A stretch of DNA of 64,000 nucleotides from Betaproteobacteria bacterium (lineage in GTDB: Bacteria > Pseudomonadota > Gammaproteobacteria > Burkholderiales > Casimicrobiaceae), in assembly GCA_013298145.1 (NCBI GenBank), contig JAAFJO010000001.1, positions 124,001-188,000 of the forward strand, in the 5' to 3' direction. This document shows, piece after piece, positions 42,492-51,837 of the stretch. Position numbers and translations under genes: made by a program. Within the stretch, counting starts at the first letter, position 1, and the number at the start of each line of letters is the position of its first letter. Below the pieces are notes generated by a model, which was not told where the DNA came from, did not search any database, and was given only the letters and a program-made list of their open reading frames with translations.

Positions 42492-45025
42492 GACTTCACG
42501 GTCTTACTCGATTTAGCCTTGGTCACTTTCTCTTTAGGCTCCCTAGGCGGAAACTCAAAGCCGACCTTCACATCATCTTTCTTCCGCTCAAGCGTTAAGA
42601 ACGCCTTGAACGGACGCTTGGTGCGCGTGGATACGAACTGCGTAAGCAAATCGGTCTTGCCGTCTTCAAGCAGTTTTTTCATCTGCGCGGGCTCAATCGA
42701 CTGCTGGAGAATCGTACGACCTGAACGGAAATCGCACTTGCGCGGCTTATCGCGTTTTGCAGCCACTTCACAGATGTATGCGGTTTCTGTTTCGAAGACG
42801 CCAGAGCTGCATTTCGGGCACTTGCCAATTGGCGTCATCGTCGAGAAATCAATCGGATCAGCGCCCTCGCCGATCTTGTCGCTGTCGTCCCAATAAAACT
42901 CGATTTCGAATGCGTCATTCAATTTCAAATTCGCATTGAACGTCCGCCCGAGCTTTGAGCGGAAGCCTTCAAGGTTCTCAACTTTTTTGTCGCGAATCAG
43001 TGTCTCGGCCTCTTCGACTGCAAGCTGACGGCTCGCAAGGATTTTCCAGAATCCGAAATCGCATTTCGTGCATGCGAATTTCTTGTAGTTTTCCTTTATC
43101 GACGACCCACACTTCGGACAGGGTGTTTGCAAATCGGCAAAGTCTCCTGGCACCGTGTCGCTTTCAAACCCTTTAGCTTGCGCGACGATGTGTTTAGCCA
43201 TGTCGACAATATCCGACATGAACTTTTCGCGACTAATCTCGCCTCGCTCCATACGCGCGAGCTGCGTTTCCCAGTTTGCCGTCATCTCAGGCTGCGTAAG
43301 CTCAGGAACCTTGAGGCCATTGAGCAATGTAATCAGCGAAAAAGCTTGGGGCGTGGGCTTGAGCGCTTTTTCCTCGCGCACCAGATAGCCCTGAAGAATT
43401 AAGCCTTCAATAATTGCCGCGCGCGTCGCTGGCGTGCCCAGGCCCTTCTCGTTCATTGCCGCGCGAAGCTCTTCATCATCGATAAATTTGCCCGCGCCTT
43501 CCATGGCCGAGAGTAACGTTGCTTCCGAGTAACGCGCAGGAGGTTTTGTCTGCAGCTCCTTCGCGAGCACGTCTGTCGCTTTAGGCTTTTCGCCCGCAGC
43601 CACTGGTGTGAGATTGCCGGTTTCCTCGGCGTCTACTTCCTTGCCATACACCGCGAGCCAGCCCGCATTGACGAGCACTTTGCCTTCGCTTTTAAACGCT
43701 TCGCCTTCCACGCGAGTGATCCGCGTCGTCTGCTGAAATTCCGCCGACGGATAGAAGACCGCGAGGAAGCGCTTTACCACCAGATCGTAGAGTTTCTCTT
43801 CGATCTCGTTTAACGATTTCGGTAACTCGAGCGTGGGAATAATGGCGAAGTGATCAGAAATTTTTGCGTTATCGAACACGCGCTTATTCGCAGGACGAAC
43901 ATACTTTTTGGTGCGAATTTCTTTGGCAAAGCTAAAGTAGCGATTGGTGCCTTCCAGCACTTCGAGCGTTTGCCCGACCGTTTTTACATAGTCCTCAGGC
44001 AGCGCGCGCGAATCGGTACGCGGGTAGGTAAGCACTTTGTGCTTTTCGTATAGCGCTTGCGCAAGCGAAAGTGTCGTTTTGGCCGAAAAGCCAAATCTCG
44101 AGTTTGCTTCGCGTTGCAAGCTCGTTAAGTCATAAAGTAATGGCGGCGCCTGCGTCGTTGGCTTGCTTTCCTCTTCGACAACGCCTGGTTTACCGAAACA
44201 TTTGGCAACGATGGCATCCGCGCGAAGCTTCGCGTCGGCTTTTTTCGCGTCCGGCGTGTCGAACAGTCGCTCGGCTCGCGCGTGTTCGTCATCCCCTTTT
44301 TTGAAGGCCTCGTCGTACCAACGCCCAGCATATTGCCCAGCCTTGGCATCAAACGTAGCGTGCACTTCGAAGTAAGTGCGCGATTTGAATTTGCGGATCT
44401 TTTCCTCGCGCTCAACCATGAGTGCGAGGGTTGGGGTTTGAACCCGTCCGACTGTCGTGAGATGAAAGCCTCCGCTCTTCGTGTTGAAGGCAGTCATCGC
44501 CCGCGTACCGTTAATTCCGACCAGCCAATCCGCTTCTGAACGAGAGCGTGCGGCGTCCGCAAGCCCTTGCAGCTCGCGATCGGGGCGCAATTTCGCGAAC
44601 CCGTCGCGAATCGCGGTTGGCGTCATCGATTGCAGCCATAACCGTTTCACCGGTTGCTTCGCTTTGGCATGCTGTTGAATCAAGCGGAAGATGAGTTCGC
44701 CTTCGCGCCCGGCGTCGCAGGCGTTGACCAACGCCGTCACGTCCTTACGTTTGATGAGCTTGGTAAGCAGCCGCAAGCGGTCTGCCGTCTTCTCAATCGG
44801 CTTTAATTCGAAGTGCGATGGGATGACTGGAAGCTTCGCGAACGTCCATTTTCCGCGCTTGACCTCTTCCTCTTCCGGCTCGCCAATTTCAACCAAATGG
44901 CCGACTGCAGACGAAATTACGTACTCGTCACTTTCAAAGTGATCGCCATCTTTTTTTACGCCCAACGCCTTCGCAATATCGCTTGCGACCGACGGTTTTT
45001 CGGCGATTACCAATGTCTTGCTCAT
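42488..45025 (-). CDS. topB: DNA topoisomerase III
   Basis: An 845-residue type IA topoisomerase that removes negative supercoils and decatenates DNA. TOPRIM motifs at the N-terminus are SKTLVIAEKPSVASDIAKAL and NACDAGREGELIFRLI. The catalytic tyrosine is in VLTYPRTDSRALPEDY. The C-terminal 200 residues hold zinc-binding CxxC pairs (CPKCGSS, CTKCDFG, CPKCSSG) and a Lys-rich end. Length fits TopB with zinc fingers. It is followed by an overlapping GNAT gene. dprA and a LysM gene lie upstream on the same strand. Confidence 0.95.
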   Translation of the reverse strand: MSKTLVIAEKPSVASDIAKALGVKKDGDHFESDEYVISSAVGHLVEIGEPEEEEVKRGKWTFAKLPVIPSHFELKPIEKTADRLRLLTKLIKRKDVTALVNACDAGREGELIFRLIQQHAKAKQPVKRLWLQSMTPTAIRDGFAKLRPDRELQGLADAARSRSEADWLVGINGTRAMTAFNTKSGGFHLTTVGRVQTPTLALMVEREEKIRKFKSRTYFEVHATFDAKAGQYAGRWYDEAFKKGDDEHARAERLFDTPDAKKADAKLRADAIVAKCFGKPGVVEEESKPTTQAPPLLYDLTSLQREANSRFGFSAKTTLSLAQALYEKHKVLTYPRTDSRALPEDYVKTVGQTLEVLEGTNRYFSFAKEIRTKKYVRPANKRVFDNAKISDHFAIIPTLELPKSLNEIEEKLYDLVVKRFLAVFYPSAEFQQTTRITRVEGEAFKSEGKVLVNAGWLAVYGKEVDAEETGNLTPVAAGEKPKATDVLAKELQTKPPARYSEATLLSAMEGAGKFIDDEELRAAMNEKGLGTPATRAAIIEGLILQGYLVREEKALKPTPQAFSLITLLNGLKVPELTQPEMTANWETQLARMERGEISREKFMSDIVDMAKHIVAQAKGFESDTVPGDFADLQTPCPKCGSSIKENYKKFACTKCDFGFWKILASRQLAVEEAETLIRDKKVENLEGFRSKLGRTFNANLKLNDAFEIEFYWDDSDKIGEGADPIDFSTMTPIGKCPKCSSGVFETETAYICEVAAKRDKPRKCDFRSGRTILQQSIEPAQMKKLLEDGKTDLLTQFVSTRTKRPFKAFLTLERKKDDVKVGFEFPPREPKEKVTKAKSSKTVKS

Positions 45026-45068
45026 TTTTTCAGTGTAACCAGAAATTGTTGACGGGCGCTAACACGGG

Positions 45069-46175
45069 CTATCCACGTCGCGCCCAAACGCCGCCAGGAA
45101 GCGCTTCTACGCGCGCGTTCAGCTCCAAAAGCGTCAGCGCAACACTCACCCGATCCACGCTCCAACCGCTACGTTCAACCAGGCGGTCAACATCGATTGG
45201 CGCGTGTTCGATGAACTTCAACAGCGCGGCCGCGTCGTCATCGTCAAGCGGGGGTTCGCTCAAGGCCAAGGACGGTGCATCTTCAGCACGACCAAGACTG
45301 AGCTCTTCCAAAACATCCTGCGCTGATTCAACCAATTTTGCGCCTTGTTTAATGAGGTGGTGGCAGCCTTTGTGGAACGTCGAATGGATTGAACCAGGAA
45401 TCGCGAATACATCTCGACCCTGCTCTGCAGCGAGCCGAGCGGTAATCAGCGAACCAGACTGCATCGACGCCTCTACCACCAGCACACCGCGCGATAGTCC
45501 ACTGATAATGCGGTTGCGACGAGGAAAATTCTCTGCGAGTGGCGCGGTGCCGAGCGGATACTCTGACACGATGAGCCCACGCTCCGCGATTGCGTGTGCG
45601 AGTGTTTTGTTGCGCGCGGGATAAACGCGATCAATGCCAGTGCCGACGACGGCGATCGTGACATCGGGCTGTTTCGCGCGAAGCGCGCCGGTGTGGGCCG
45701 CAGCGTCGATGCCCAGGGCGAGGCCTGAAACGATTGCGATGCCACAATTTGCGAAGGCCTCTGCAAACTGCTCTGCGGTGTCGCTACCTCCTTGGGAGCA
45801 GTTTCGCGAGCCGACCATTGCGATGGCCGGTTTCGCGAGCGTCGCGAGTTTGCCGTTTGCGTAAAGTACGACCGGCGCGTCGCCACTTTCGAGAAGCGCT
45901 TGGGGATAGAGCGGATGCGACCAGGTAAGAAGGTGGTGATCGCCTTGGTCGAGCCACACAAGCGTCGCGTCGATTTGCGCGCTCGTCTCGGCAGATTCAT
46001 GTTTGAGCGCGCGCGCGAGCTTGTCGCCGGCAATCGCAGCCAGGCTTGCCTCGCTTGCGTCGAAGATCGTGTTGACCGCGCCAAATTCGCGCAGCAGCTT
46101 ATGCGCCGTACGCGATCCCACGCCTCGCGTGAGCGCTAGGCGAAGAAACAATCGATCATCAACGGCGTGAGGCAT
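45069..46175 (-). CDS. dprA: DNA-processing protein DprA (Smf)
   Basis: A 368-residue DprA that loads RecA on incoming single-stranded DNA in natural transformation. The Rossmann-fold core has AMVGSRNCSQGG, IVSGLALGIDAAAHTGAL, and AVVGTGIDRVYPARN. The C-terminal 60 residues form the winged-helix domain (LVERSGWSVDRVSVALTLLEL). The N-terminal SAM-like segment is present. It lies 80 bases after the LysM gene and just before topB on the same strand; this arrangement is common in betaproteobacteria. Confidence 0.95.
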   Translation of the reverse strand: MPHAVDDRLFLRLALTRGVGSRTAHKLLREFGAVNTIFDASEASLAAIAGDKLARALKHESAETSAQIDATLVWLDQGDHHLLTWSHPLYPQALLESGDAPVVLYANGKLATLAKPAIAMVGSRNCSQGGSDTAEQFAEAFANCGIAIVSGLALGIDAAAHTGALRAKQPDVTIAVVGTGIDRVYPARNKTLAHAIAERGLIVSEYPLGTAPLAENFPRRNRIISGLSRGVLVVEASMQSGSLITARLAAEQGRDVFAIPGSIHSTFHKGCHHLIKQGAKLVESAQDVLEELSLGRAEDAPSLALSEPPLDDDDAAALLKFIEHAPIDVDRLVERSGWSVDRVSVALTLLELNARVEALPGGVWARRG

Positions 46176-46255
46176 AAGAAAAAGGAACAGACCGAAACAC
46201 GAAGGGCACCACGCAGGTGCCCTTCACTTTGACCGATAACTCGAACGCGAGTGGA

Positions 46256-47521
46256 CTACGGATTTCGCAAGCGGTTACCGACGACAACAGGCTCTTTGCC
46301 AGTGTTCATCACCATGCCGTAGGAAACGTGATCAAACACTTTATAGATGAATACAAGCCCGATCCGCTCCTCAGGGATCGCAAGCGTTGCAGATTCGGTG
46401 CCTTGTTGCTTCGGCCAGAATGGAACCCAGTTGAGTGTGGGCTCACTGTAACGCGGATTTTTGAACGTTTGCGGCTGCTTGAAAATCGCGAGCACATGCC
46501 CCAGCTCGACACCGTGGCGTGCGCCACGATTGATTGTCACCACTGATGTTTTCGCGGCCTCTTGAACGCCGGAAGGCAGCGTCATGACCAGCGCGTCAAT
46601 CTGAGCGTCTGGCGCCCGCGGGATGTAGCGCGGCTGCTCCACGGGGGGCGTTGGGATCAAGTAATCACCGATTGCAATTTCCTGACGCGTCGAAACGACT
46701 TCCAACTTAGCGACATCGCCGGCATTCACCACTCGCGCGTCACCCAGATACTCGCCTTCATAACCGATGATTTGTGGATCAGGCTCGTTATGACGCCAGC
46801 GGTACCAAGGGCGCGCGGGGATCGTTGTGTCGCGCAGCTCACGACCACGTCGAAACACTTGGAATTCCTTGCCCATCTCTGGCTTCACGCCAACCGCGTA
46901 AAACGGATCGCCTGCGGCCATTGTGACGCGTTCGCCTTGCGCTCGCACGATCTGCGGTGCGTCTGCAAAGGCCTCTGCGCCGATCACGAGGTTGCGCACC
47001 ATGAACGGCTCAACATCTTTTGGGTCGATGCTGATAATCGGTTGCGCCTCACGCGCCTCGCCCCGAATCTGTGGCGACAGACGCACGACGCCAGTTGGGC
47101 GCGCCGCGTTAGCGTCCTCGACCATCAATCGCGGTCCGCCCGGGGCATTCCGATCAAGCACGACCACTTGGCCGGGATAGATCAAATGGGGATTGCGGAT
47201 CTGCTCGCTGTTCATCCGCCACACTTCGGGCCAGCGCCAAGGCTGCTTCAGGAATCGCCCAGAAATCGCCCAAAGCGTGTCGCCTTTGGCTACGGTATAG
47301 CGATCCGGCGCGTTTTCCTGAATCTGCACCGGCGATGTCGCCGCGGGCGCCGTGGAATTCGCAGGCGCCGGAGGCGGCGCTACCGGTGCCTGAGCGTACG
47401 CGCAGGCGACGACCCCGGCCGCAGAAAACGCAGCAAGCGTGCGGCGCAGTACGCCACATTCAGCGGTGAATTTAATTGCGGCGCACGCCGGGCGGGTCGC
47501 CAAAGCTCTGTTCGTTAACAT
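46256..47521 (-). CDS. LysM peptidoglycan-binding domain protein
   Basis: A 421-residue exported protein. After a signal segment (RRTLAAFSAAGVVACAYAQA) and a Pro/Ala linker comes one LysM domain (YTVAKGDTLWAISGRFL, then NPHLIYPGQVVVL). The long C-terminal part has no catalytic motif that I can see. Homologues lie next to dprA, divergent from def-fmt, in many betaproteobacteria, and their role is unknown beyond cell-wall binding. The ATG at 47521 (GGGA 8 bases upstream) replaces the longer start at 47608. Confidence 0.88.
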   Translation of the reverse strand: MLTNRALATRPACAAIKFTAECGVLRRTLAAFSAAGVVACAYAQAPVAPPPAPANSTAPAATSPVQIQENAPDRYTVAKGDTLWAISGRFLKQPWRWPEVWRMNSEQIRNPHLIYPGQVVVLDRNAPGGPRLMVEDANAARPTGVVRLSPQIRGEAREAQPIISIDPKDVEPFMVRNLVIGAEAFADAPQIVRAQGERVTMAAGDPFYAVGVKPEMGKEFQVFRRGRELRDTTIPARPWYRWRHNEPDPQIIGYEGEYLGDARVVNAGDVAKLEVVSTRQEIAIGDYLIPTPPVEQPRYIPRAPDAQIDALVMTLPSGVQEAAKTSVVTINRGARHGVELGHVLAIFKQPQTFKNPRYSEPTLNWVPFWPKQQGTESATLAIPEERIGLVFIYKVFDHVSYGMVMNTGKEPVVVGNRLRNP

Positions 47522-47819
47522 TCGTGATTCCCGGATGAGGATGACCGCGTGGTTATGAATGACCTGGAGCCGAAAGGTCGGCGCAGGCAGCTTGCATGCG
47601 TCAATCACGCCTCAAACTTAAGAAAGTACATGAAGATTGTGCAGTGAGCACGATGATTTGGCAAGCAATACATGGTGTTGCACCGAGGCGGATTGTCGAA
47701 TTCACCACTTTTTGTGTCAGTTGCGGCGAACGGTAAGCGCGATACTCCGCGTCGCACTGAAACCAGCCTCCAGCGACGAAATCAATTCATTGGCCTTATC
47801 GCTTTTCTCCTGAATTAGT

Positions 47820-48329
47820 ATGGCTTTGTTACCCATTCTCGAATATCCCGATCCTCGCCTAAAAAAGATCGCTACCCCTGTCACCGTCTTCGATGCAGCG
47901 ATCAAGCGGCTGGTCGACGATATGGCGGAGACGATGTACGCAGCGCCTGGGATTGGTCTTGCCGCCACACAGGTCGATGTCCATAAGCGCGTGATCGTGA
48001 TCGATGTGTCGCAGGATAAATCAGACTTGAAAGTCATCATCAACCCGGAAATCGTGGCAGCGAGCGGCCAGGCGGTGGGCGAAGAGGGCTGTCTTTCGGT
48101 ACCGGAAATTTACGATCGTGTGCCGCGCGCCGAACGTGTGACGCTGCAAGCTCAAGACGCCTCGGGGACGGCCTACACGCTCGAGGCGGATGGTTTACTT
48201 GCCGTCTGCATCCAACACGAAATGGATCATTTGCAGGGCAAGGTGTTTGTGGAATACCTCTCATCGCTCAAACAAATGCGAGTGAAAAGCAAGCTCAAGA
48301 AGCGCGCTCGTGAGCACCGAACTAACTGA
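47820..48329 (+). CDS. def: peptide deformylase
   Basis: A 169-residue Fe/Zn hydrolase that removes the formyl group from new proteins. The three motifs are intact: [18 protein letters not shown] and QHEMDHLQG (HExxH). The ATG at 47820 starts the family-typical [16 protein letters not shown]. It is followed after 35 bases by fmt, the classical def-fmt pair. Confidence 0.97.
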   Translation: MALLPILEYPDPRLKKIATPVTVFDAAIKRLVDDMAETMYAAPGIGLAATQVDVHKRVIVIDVSQDKSDLKVIINPEIVAASGQAVGEEGCLSVPEIYDRVPRAERVTLQAQDASGTAYTLEADGLLAVCIQHEMDHLQGKVFVEYLSSLKQMRVKSKLKKRAREHRTN

Positions 48330-48364
48330 ATACGCCGTTCACGCGGGACAAGCGCTGACTTTTA

Positions 48365-49426
48365 ATGAATAACCCCTTGCGGATCGTTTTCGCTGGAACG
48401 CCCGAGTTTGCCGCGACCGCGCTTGATGCCTTGATTTCATCCGGTCGGCACATCGTTGGCGCATGGACGCAACCCGATCGGCCTGCGGGTCGGGGCATGA
48501 AACTAACGCCGAGCGCCGTGAAGACATTGGCGCTTAAACACAACATTCCGGTGTTCCAGCCGCACAGTTTAAAGTCGGCCGAAGCGCAAGATGAGTTGCG
48601 AGCGCTTTCGCCAGATCTCATGATCGTTGCCGCCTACGGCTTAATCCTCCCACAAGTCGTTCTCGACATCCCTCGGCTGGGTTGCTTGAACATTCACGGT
48701 TCCTTGTTGCCGCGCTGGCGCGGTGCGGCACCGATTCAGCGTGCGCTTCTCGCGGGCGATCACGAAACGGGCGTCTGCATCATGCGCATGGAAGCCGGAC
48801 TCGATACCGGCGCGGTGCTCCTCGAACGTGCGACTCCCATCAGCGCCCAAGACACGAGCGGCACGCTGCATGATCGCTTGGCCGCAATCGGCGCCGCGGC
48901 GTGCGCTGACGTCGTTCGCGCTCTGCAGCAAGGCGAGCGCGCTGCGGAAATCCCGCAGCCTGACGAAGGCGTCACTTACGCCCACAAAATTTCTGTCGAC
49001 GAGGCAAAAATCGATTGGTCACAGCCCGCCGATGCGATCGAGCGTGCGATTCGCGCGTTTAATCCGGTGCCCGGCGCGTGGACCACGTGGCACGGTGAAA
49101 AACTAAAGATTTGGGGCGCGAAACTCAACGAGCCAGCTTCGGATTTGGCGGATTCGTTGAGCACGGTCGAATGCGGGAGTGTGGTTCGAGCGGCGAACGG
49201 TCTAGCCGTAGTCTGCGGCTCCGCTCAAAGTAAGCAATTGCTCACTTTGCTTGAAACTCAGTTGGCCGGATCGAAGCGAATGTCAGTGCAAGCCTGGTGC
49301 ATGGGAAATCATTCGCCAAAAAGTGGCGATCGATTTGGCGACTCGGCAAACGGCAAGCACATCAACGCTGCGTCGAGCGATCCTAATAAAGCTTTGAGCG
49401 GCAGCCCCAGCAACGTCGCGGGCTAG
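48365..49426 (+). CDS. fmt: methionyl-tRNA formyltransferase
   Basis: A 353-residue enzyme that formylates initiator Met-tRNA. Motifs: RIVFAGTPEFA, the catalytic region NIHGSLLPRWRGAAPIQRA, and the loop QPDRPAGRGMKL. The C-terminal tRNA-binding OB-like domain is present, but the last 40 residues differ from usual Fmt proteins (Ser/Asn-rich; GSKRMSVQAWCMGNH may still match the KRMSAQDFLRG motif). The extension looks poorly conserved rather than frameshifted. Confidence 0.95.
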   Translation: MNNPLRIVFAGTPEFAATALDALISSGRHIVGAWTQPDRPAGRGMKLTPSAVKTLALKHNIPVFQPHSLKSAEAQDELRALSPDLMIVAAYGLILPQVVLDIPRLGCLNIHGSLLPRWRGAAPIQRALLAGDHETGVCIMRMEAGLDTGAVLLERATPISAQDTSGTLHDRLAAIGAAACADVVRALQQGERAAEIPQPDEGVTYAHKISVDEAKIDWSQPADAIERAIRAFNPVPGAWTTWHGEKLKIWGAKLNEPASDLADSLSTVECGSVVRAANGLAVVCGSAQSKQLLTLLETQLAGSKRMSVQAWCMGNHSPKSGDRFGDSANGKHINAASSDPNKALSGSPSNVAG

Positions 49427-49443
49427 CGACCACTTTTACTGCT

Positions 49444-49465
49444 AGCGGTTTTTACCTCAACCGCT
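49444..49465. terminator. stem-loop between convergent fmt and the 549-residue protein gene
   Basis: A 7-bp stem (AGCGGTT / AACCGCT) with an 8-base loop, 18 bases after fmt. No T tract follows on the plus strand. It might work in both directions. Confidence 0.35.
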
Positions 49466-49528
49466 CGCTAACCCAGATGCGATAAAGGTCGCGAAAACAG
49501 AGTCATTAGGTTTGGATATCACGCGAAT

Positions 49529-51178
49529 TCAACGCACGATCTCGGTCGGCTGAACCCAGATCCAATCGGAGCCCTCTGCGATCACGGTGTTCGCCTCGTA
49601 TTTGCGGGACGTCGCAGCCGCTTCGTAGATCACGCCGGCGCTGTAGTCGGCGCTCGACACAATCCAGCTTTGATCCATGATCGGGCGGCCGAAAAAAGCG
49701 CCTTTTAACCGAAGCACCTTGAACAACGAACTAGCCGACGTAGTTGTGGTGTTGCCATACATATTGGGCTTCGTCCGCAGCGAGCGGATGTCGAGTGCAT
49801 CAGCTTCACGGGTGAGCACTTGAAGCCCAAGTTCAATATGGCCTGCAGGCAGTTTGAGCAATCGCACAATCATCGCGATCTGCCACACCGAATGGTCACC
49901 CTCTTCGCAGACGGCGGCGATATCACGCAACTTGATCGACTGATCGCCGCTGTTGGGCATTACGCATCGGTAGCCCGTGTCGCTTCGGTCGCGCAGATGC
50001 CAGTACTGCAGGGCTAGCTTGGCGACCTCCGGTGGCAGATCGCGTTTGAGCCGCTTCATGGTTGATTCGCGTAGCAGACCCAGAGTTTGAATCTCGTGCG
50101 CATCGGCATAGCCATAGCTCTCGCCCTCAAGGCGCGGCACTACAACATGCGGCTCGAATCCGACCGCGACGGCGCATTTGTGTAGCCCGTAAACGGCGAC
50201 TAATCGCCCGCGATCAGAATTTCGTTGGCTTGCGCGCTCTAGCGGCTTGAACTCAGGATCGATGCGCAGAACGGCGGAGCGGAGCGCGTTGATAGAGGCG
50301 GTCATTGCGCTACCCTGCGTACCAGTACTACCGCTCGTGTCGCGCTGGGCCTGGTCAAGCCAAGCCATGAGGCGTTGGTAAATCGCGGAGGTGTCACAAA
50401 ACAAAAAGTGTCCGCCTTGCGGCACGGAATGTCGCGGCTGCAAGCCTTCCGCGCTCGACAAGTCGACCACAAATCCGCCGTCTGCAGACGGGCGGGCAGT
50501 CAATCGCGCATCGCTCGTCTGCTCAACGAGTTTTTCCCAAAGCTGACGCGTCTGCACCGGCATGTAAGACCCGGCATTGCCCAACCGCAGCAGGAGCAGG
50601 GCGACGAACATACGTGCCGGGTAGCTTTGCGTATTGTCAGGACCGTCAGGAATAGGGCGATGGTCGAGACCCAGCTCGCAGATACGTTTGAACTGCTGAT
50701 TGAGCTCGCGCCAATTTCCGGGAATCCATTCTTCGTGGCGATAGAGCCGGTATCGATAGCCCATTGCGCGAAACGAAATCAATGCATGGGCAGCACGCGT
50801 GTAGCCGCCCACTAACTTCGGATTTGGCGAAACATCAATGGAGGCAAGCAATACGCGATACGCATCGGCGAAGCGCATCGCCCACTCGTAGCCTGATTCC
50901 CAAAGACGGTTACGCAGCGAATGCGCTTGTGACGAAGCCGCTAAGAAGTCGCGTTCGAGGCGCTGCGAGATCTCGGCTACCTGCTTTTCAAGCTCAATCA
51001 GCGGCGCCGGATCTAAATCCTTCGCATCCTCGTTTTCGGCGGCAAATTCACGCAGCAAGTCACAGACTTTATCGGCAGACGCAAACAAATCGCGATCAAG
51101 CGACGCCGCAAACTTTCGAGCACCCGAGGCAGAACCCAAAGGGCGCTGGTCGGTCAGAGAGGACAGCCACCGGAGCAT
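49529..51178 (-). CDS. large protein of unknown function (549 residues)
   Basis: I do not recognise a family with certainty. The N-terminal half is helical (EFAAENEDAKDLDP, LIELEKQVAEISQRLERDF), without signal peptide or membrane segments. The middle is rich in Arg and helical (GYRYRLYRHEEWIPGNWRELNQQF). The C-terminal third (from about residue 380) has a beta-rich look with RYCVMPNSGDQSIKLRDIAAV-like and RLKGAFFGRPIMDQSWIV stretches, reminiscent of PilZ-type proteins, but the RxxxR...DxSxxG signature is not clearly present. The start at 51178 is chosen over 51265, which would reach into the region of the divergent FKBP gene. A signalling or regulatory role is only a guess. Confidence 0.6.
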   Translation of the reverse strand: MLRWLSSLTDQRPLGSASGARKFAASLDRDLFASADKVCDLLREFAAENEDAKDLDPAPLIELEKQVAEISQRLERDFLAASSQAHSLRNRLWESGYEWAMRFADAYRVLLASIDVSPNPKLVGGYTRAAHALISFRAMGYRYRLYRHEEWIPGNWRELNQQFKRICELGLDHRPIPDGPDNTQSYPARMFVALLLLRLGNAGSYMPVQTRQLWEKLVEQTSDARLTARPSADGGFVVDLSSAEGLQPRHSVPQGGHFLFCDTSAIYQRLMAWLDQAQRDTSGSTGTQGSAMTASINALRSAVLRIDPEFKPLERASQRNSDRGRLVAVYGLHKCAVAVGFEPHVVVPRLEGESYGYADAHEIQTLGLLRESTMKRLKRDLPPEVAKLALQYWHLRDRSDTGYRCVMPNSGDQSIKLRDIAAVCEEGDHSVWQIAMIVRLLKLPAGHIELGLQVLTREADALDIRSLRTKPNMYGNTTTTSASSLFKVLRLKGAFFGRPIMDQSWIVSSADYSAGVIYEAAATSRKYEANTVIAEGSDWIWVQPTEIVR

Positions 51179-51276
51179 AGATGTGATGAGCGCAGATTTG
51201 GTGAAGCGTGGCGAAACATACAATACCTTTTGGCGTTTCGCGCCAGTATTGCCCGTTATTTTCACCGAGGGTTTCG

Positions 51277-51837
51277 ATGATAGCCAGTCCCATCCGCACG
51301 CTAATCGCAGTCACGGGCGCAAGTCTATTTATGACATTGGCGTACGCACAGGCCGCCACGCCCAGCGCTGCGCCAGCCCCCGCGCCCGCGGCAACTCCGC
51401 CAAACGCGTCAAAAGCGCCGACAAGCCTGCAAATTCAAGATCGACTTGAAGGTACTGGAGCGGTCGCCGAACGCGGCTCACCCGTCCTCGTGCATTACAC
51501 AGGCTATCTTTGGGACCCCACGAAACCGGGTAATAAGGGCGACAAATTTGATAGCTCAATCGGGCGGCCGCTCCCGTTTGGTTTTCTTATTGGCGTAGGC
51601 CGCGTGATTACAGGCTGGGACGATGGCATTCCAGGTATGAAAGTAGGCGGGCAGCGCACGATCATCATTCCGCCAGACAAAGCGTATGGCGAAAAAGGCT
51701 CGCCGCCTAAGATTCCGCCTAACGCGACGCTGGTGTTCGATGTTGAGCTGATGGGTGTGATTGGCAAAACGCAGCAGCCTAAAACGGAAGGCTCGCCCTA
51801 CGTCCCCGCAAAAGACGAAGAGAAGAAAAAGCAATGA
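51277..51837 (+). CDS. FKBP-type peptidyl-prolyl cis-trans isomerase, exported
   Basis: A 186-residue protein with a signal peptide (cleavage after AYAQA) and one FKBP domain: GSPVLVHYTGYLWDP, FDSSIGRPLPFGFLIGVGRVITGWDDGIPGMKVGGQ and PPNATLVFDVELM. The active-site Tyr, Asp, Phe, Ile and Trp positions are kept. The C-terminus is Lys/Glu-rich. Predicted to fold proteins in the periplasm. The ATG at 51277 has GAGG 6 bases upstream. Its stop overlaps the pepN start by 4 bases. Confidence 0.92.
   Translation: MIASPIRTLIAVTGASLFMTLAYAQAATPSAAPAPAPAATPPNASKAPTSLQIQDRLEGTGAVAERGSPVLVHYTGYLWDPTKPGNKGDKFDSSIGRPLPFGFLIGVGRVITGWDDGIPGMKVGGQRTIIIPPDKAYGEKGSPPKIPPNATLVFDVELMGVIGKTQQPKTEGSPYVPAKDEEKKKQ

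Noticed and set aside
46562..47518. 318-residue plus-strand frame opposite the LysM gene
   Set aside because: Antisense shadow of a gene with clear LysM domain; its sequence is rich in Arg and His and has no recognisable motif.
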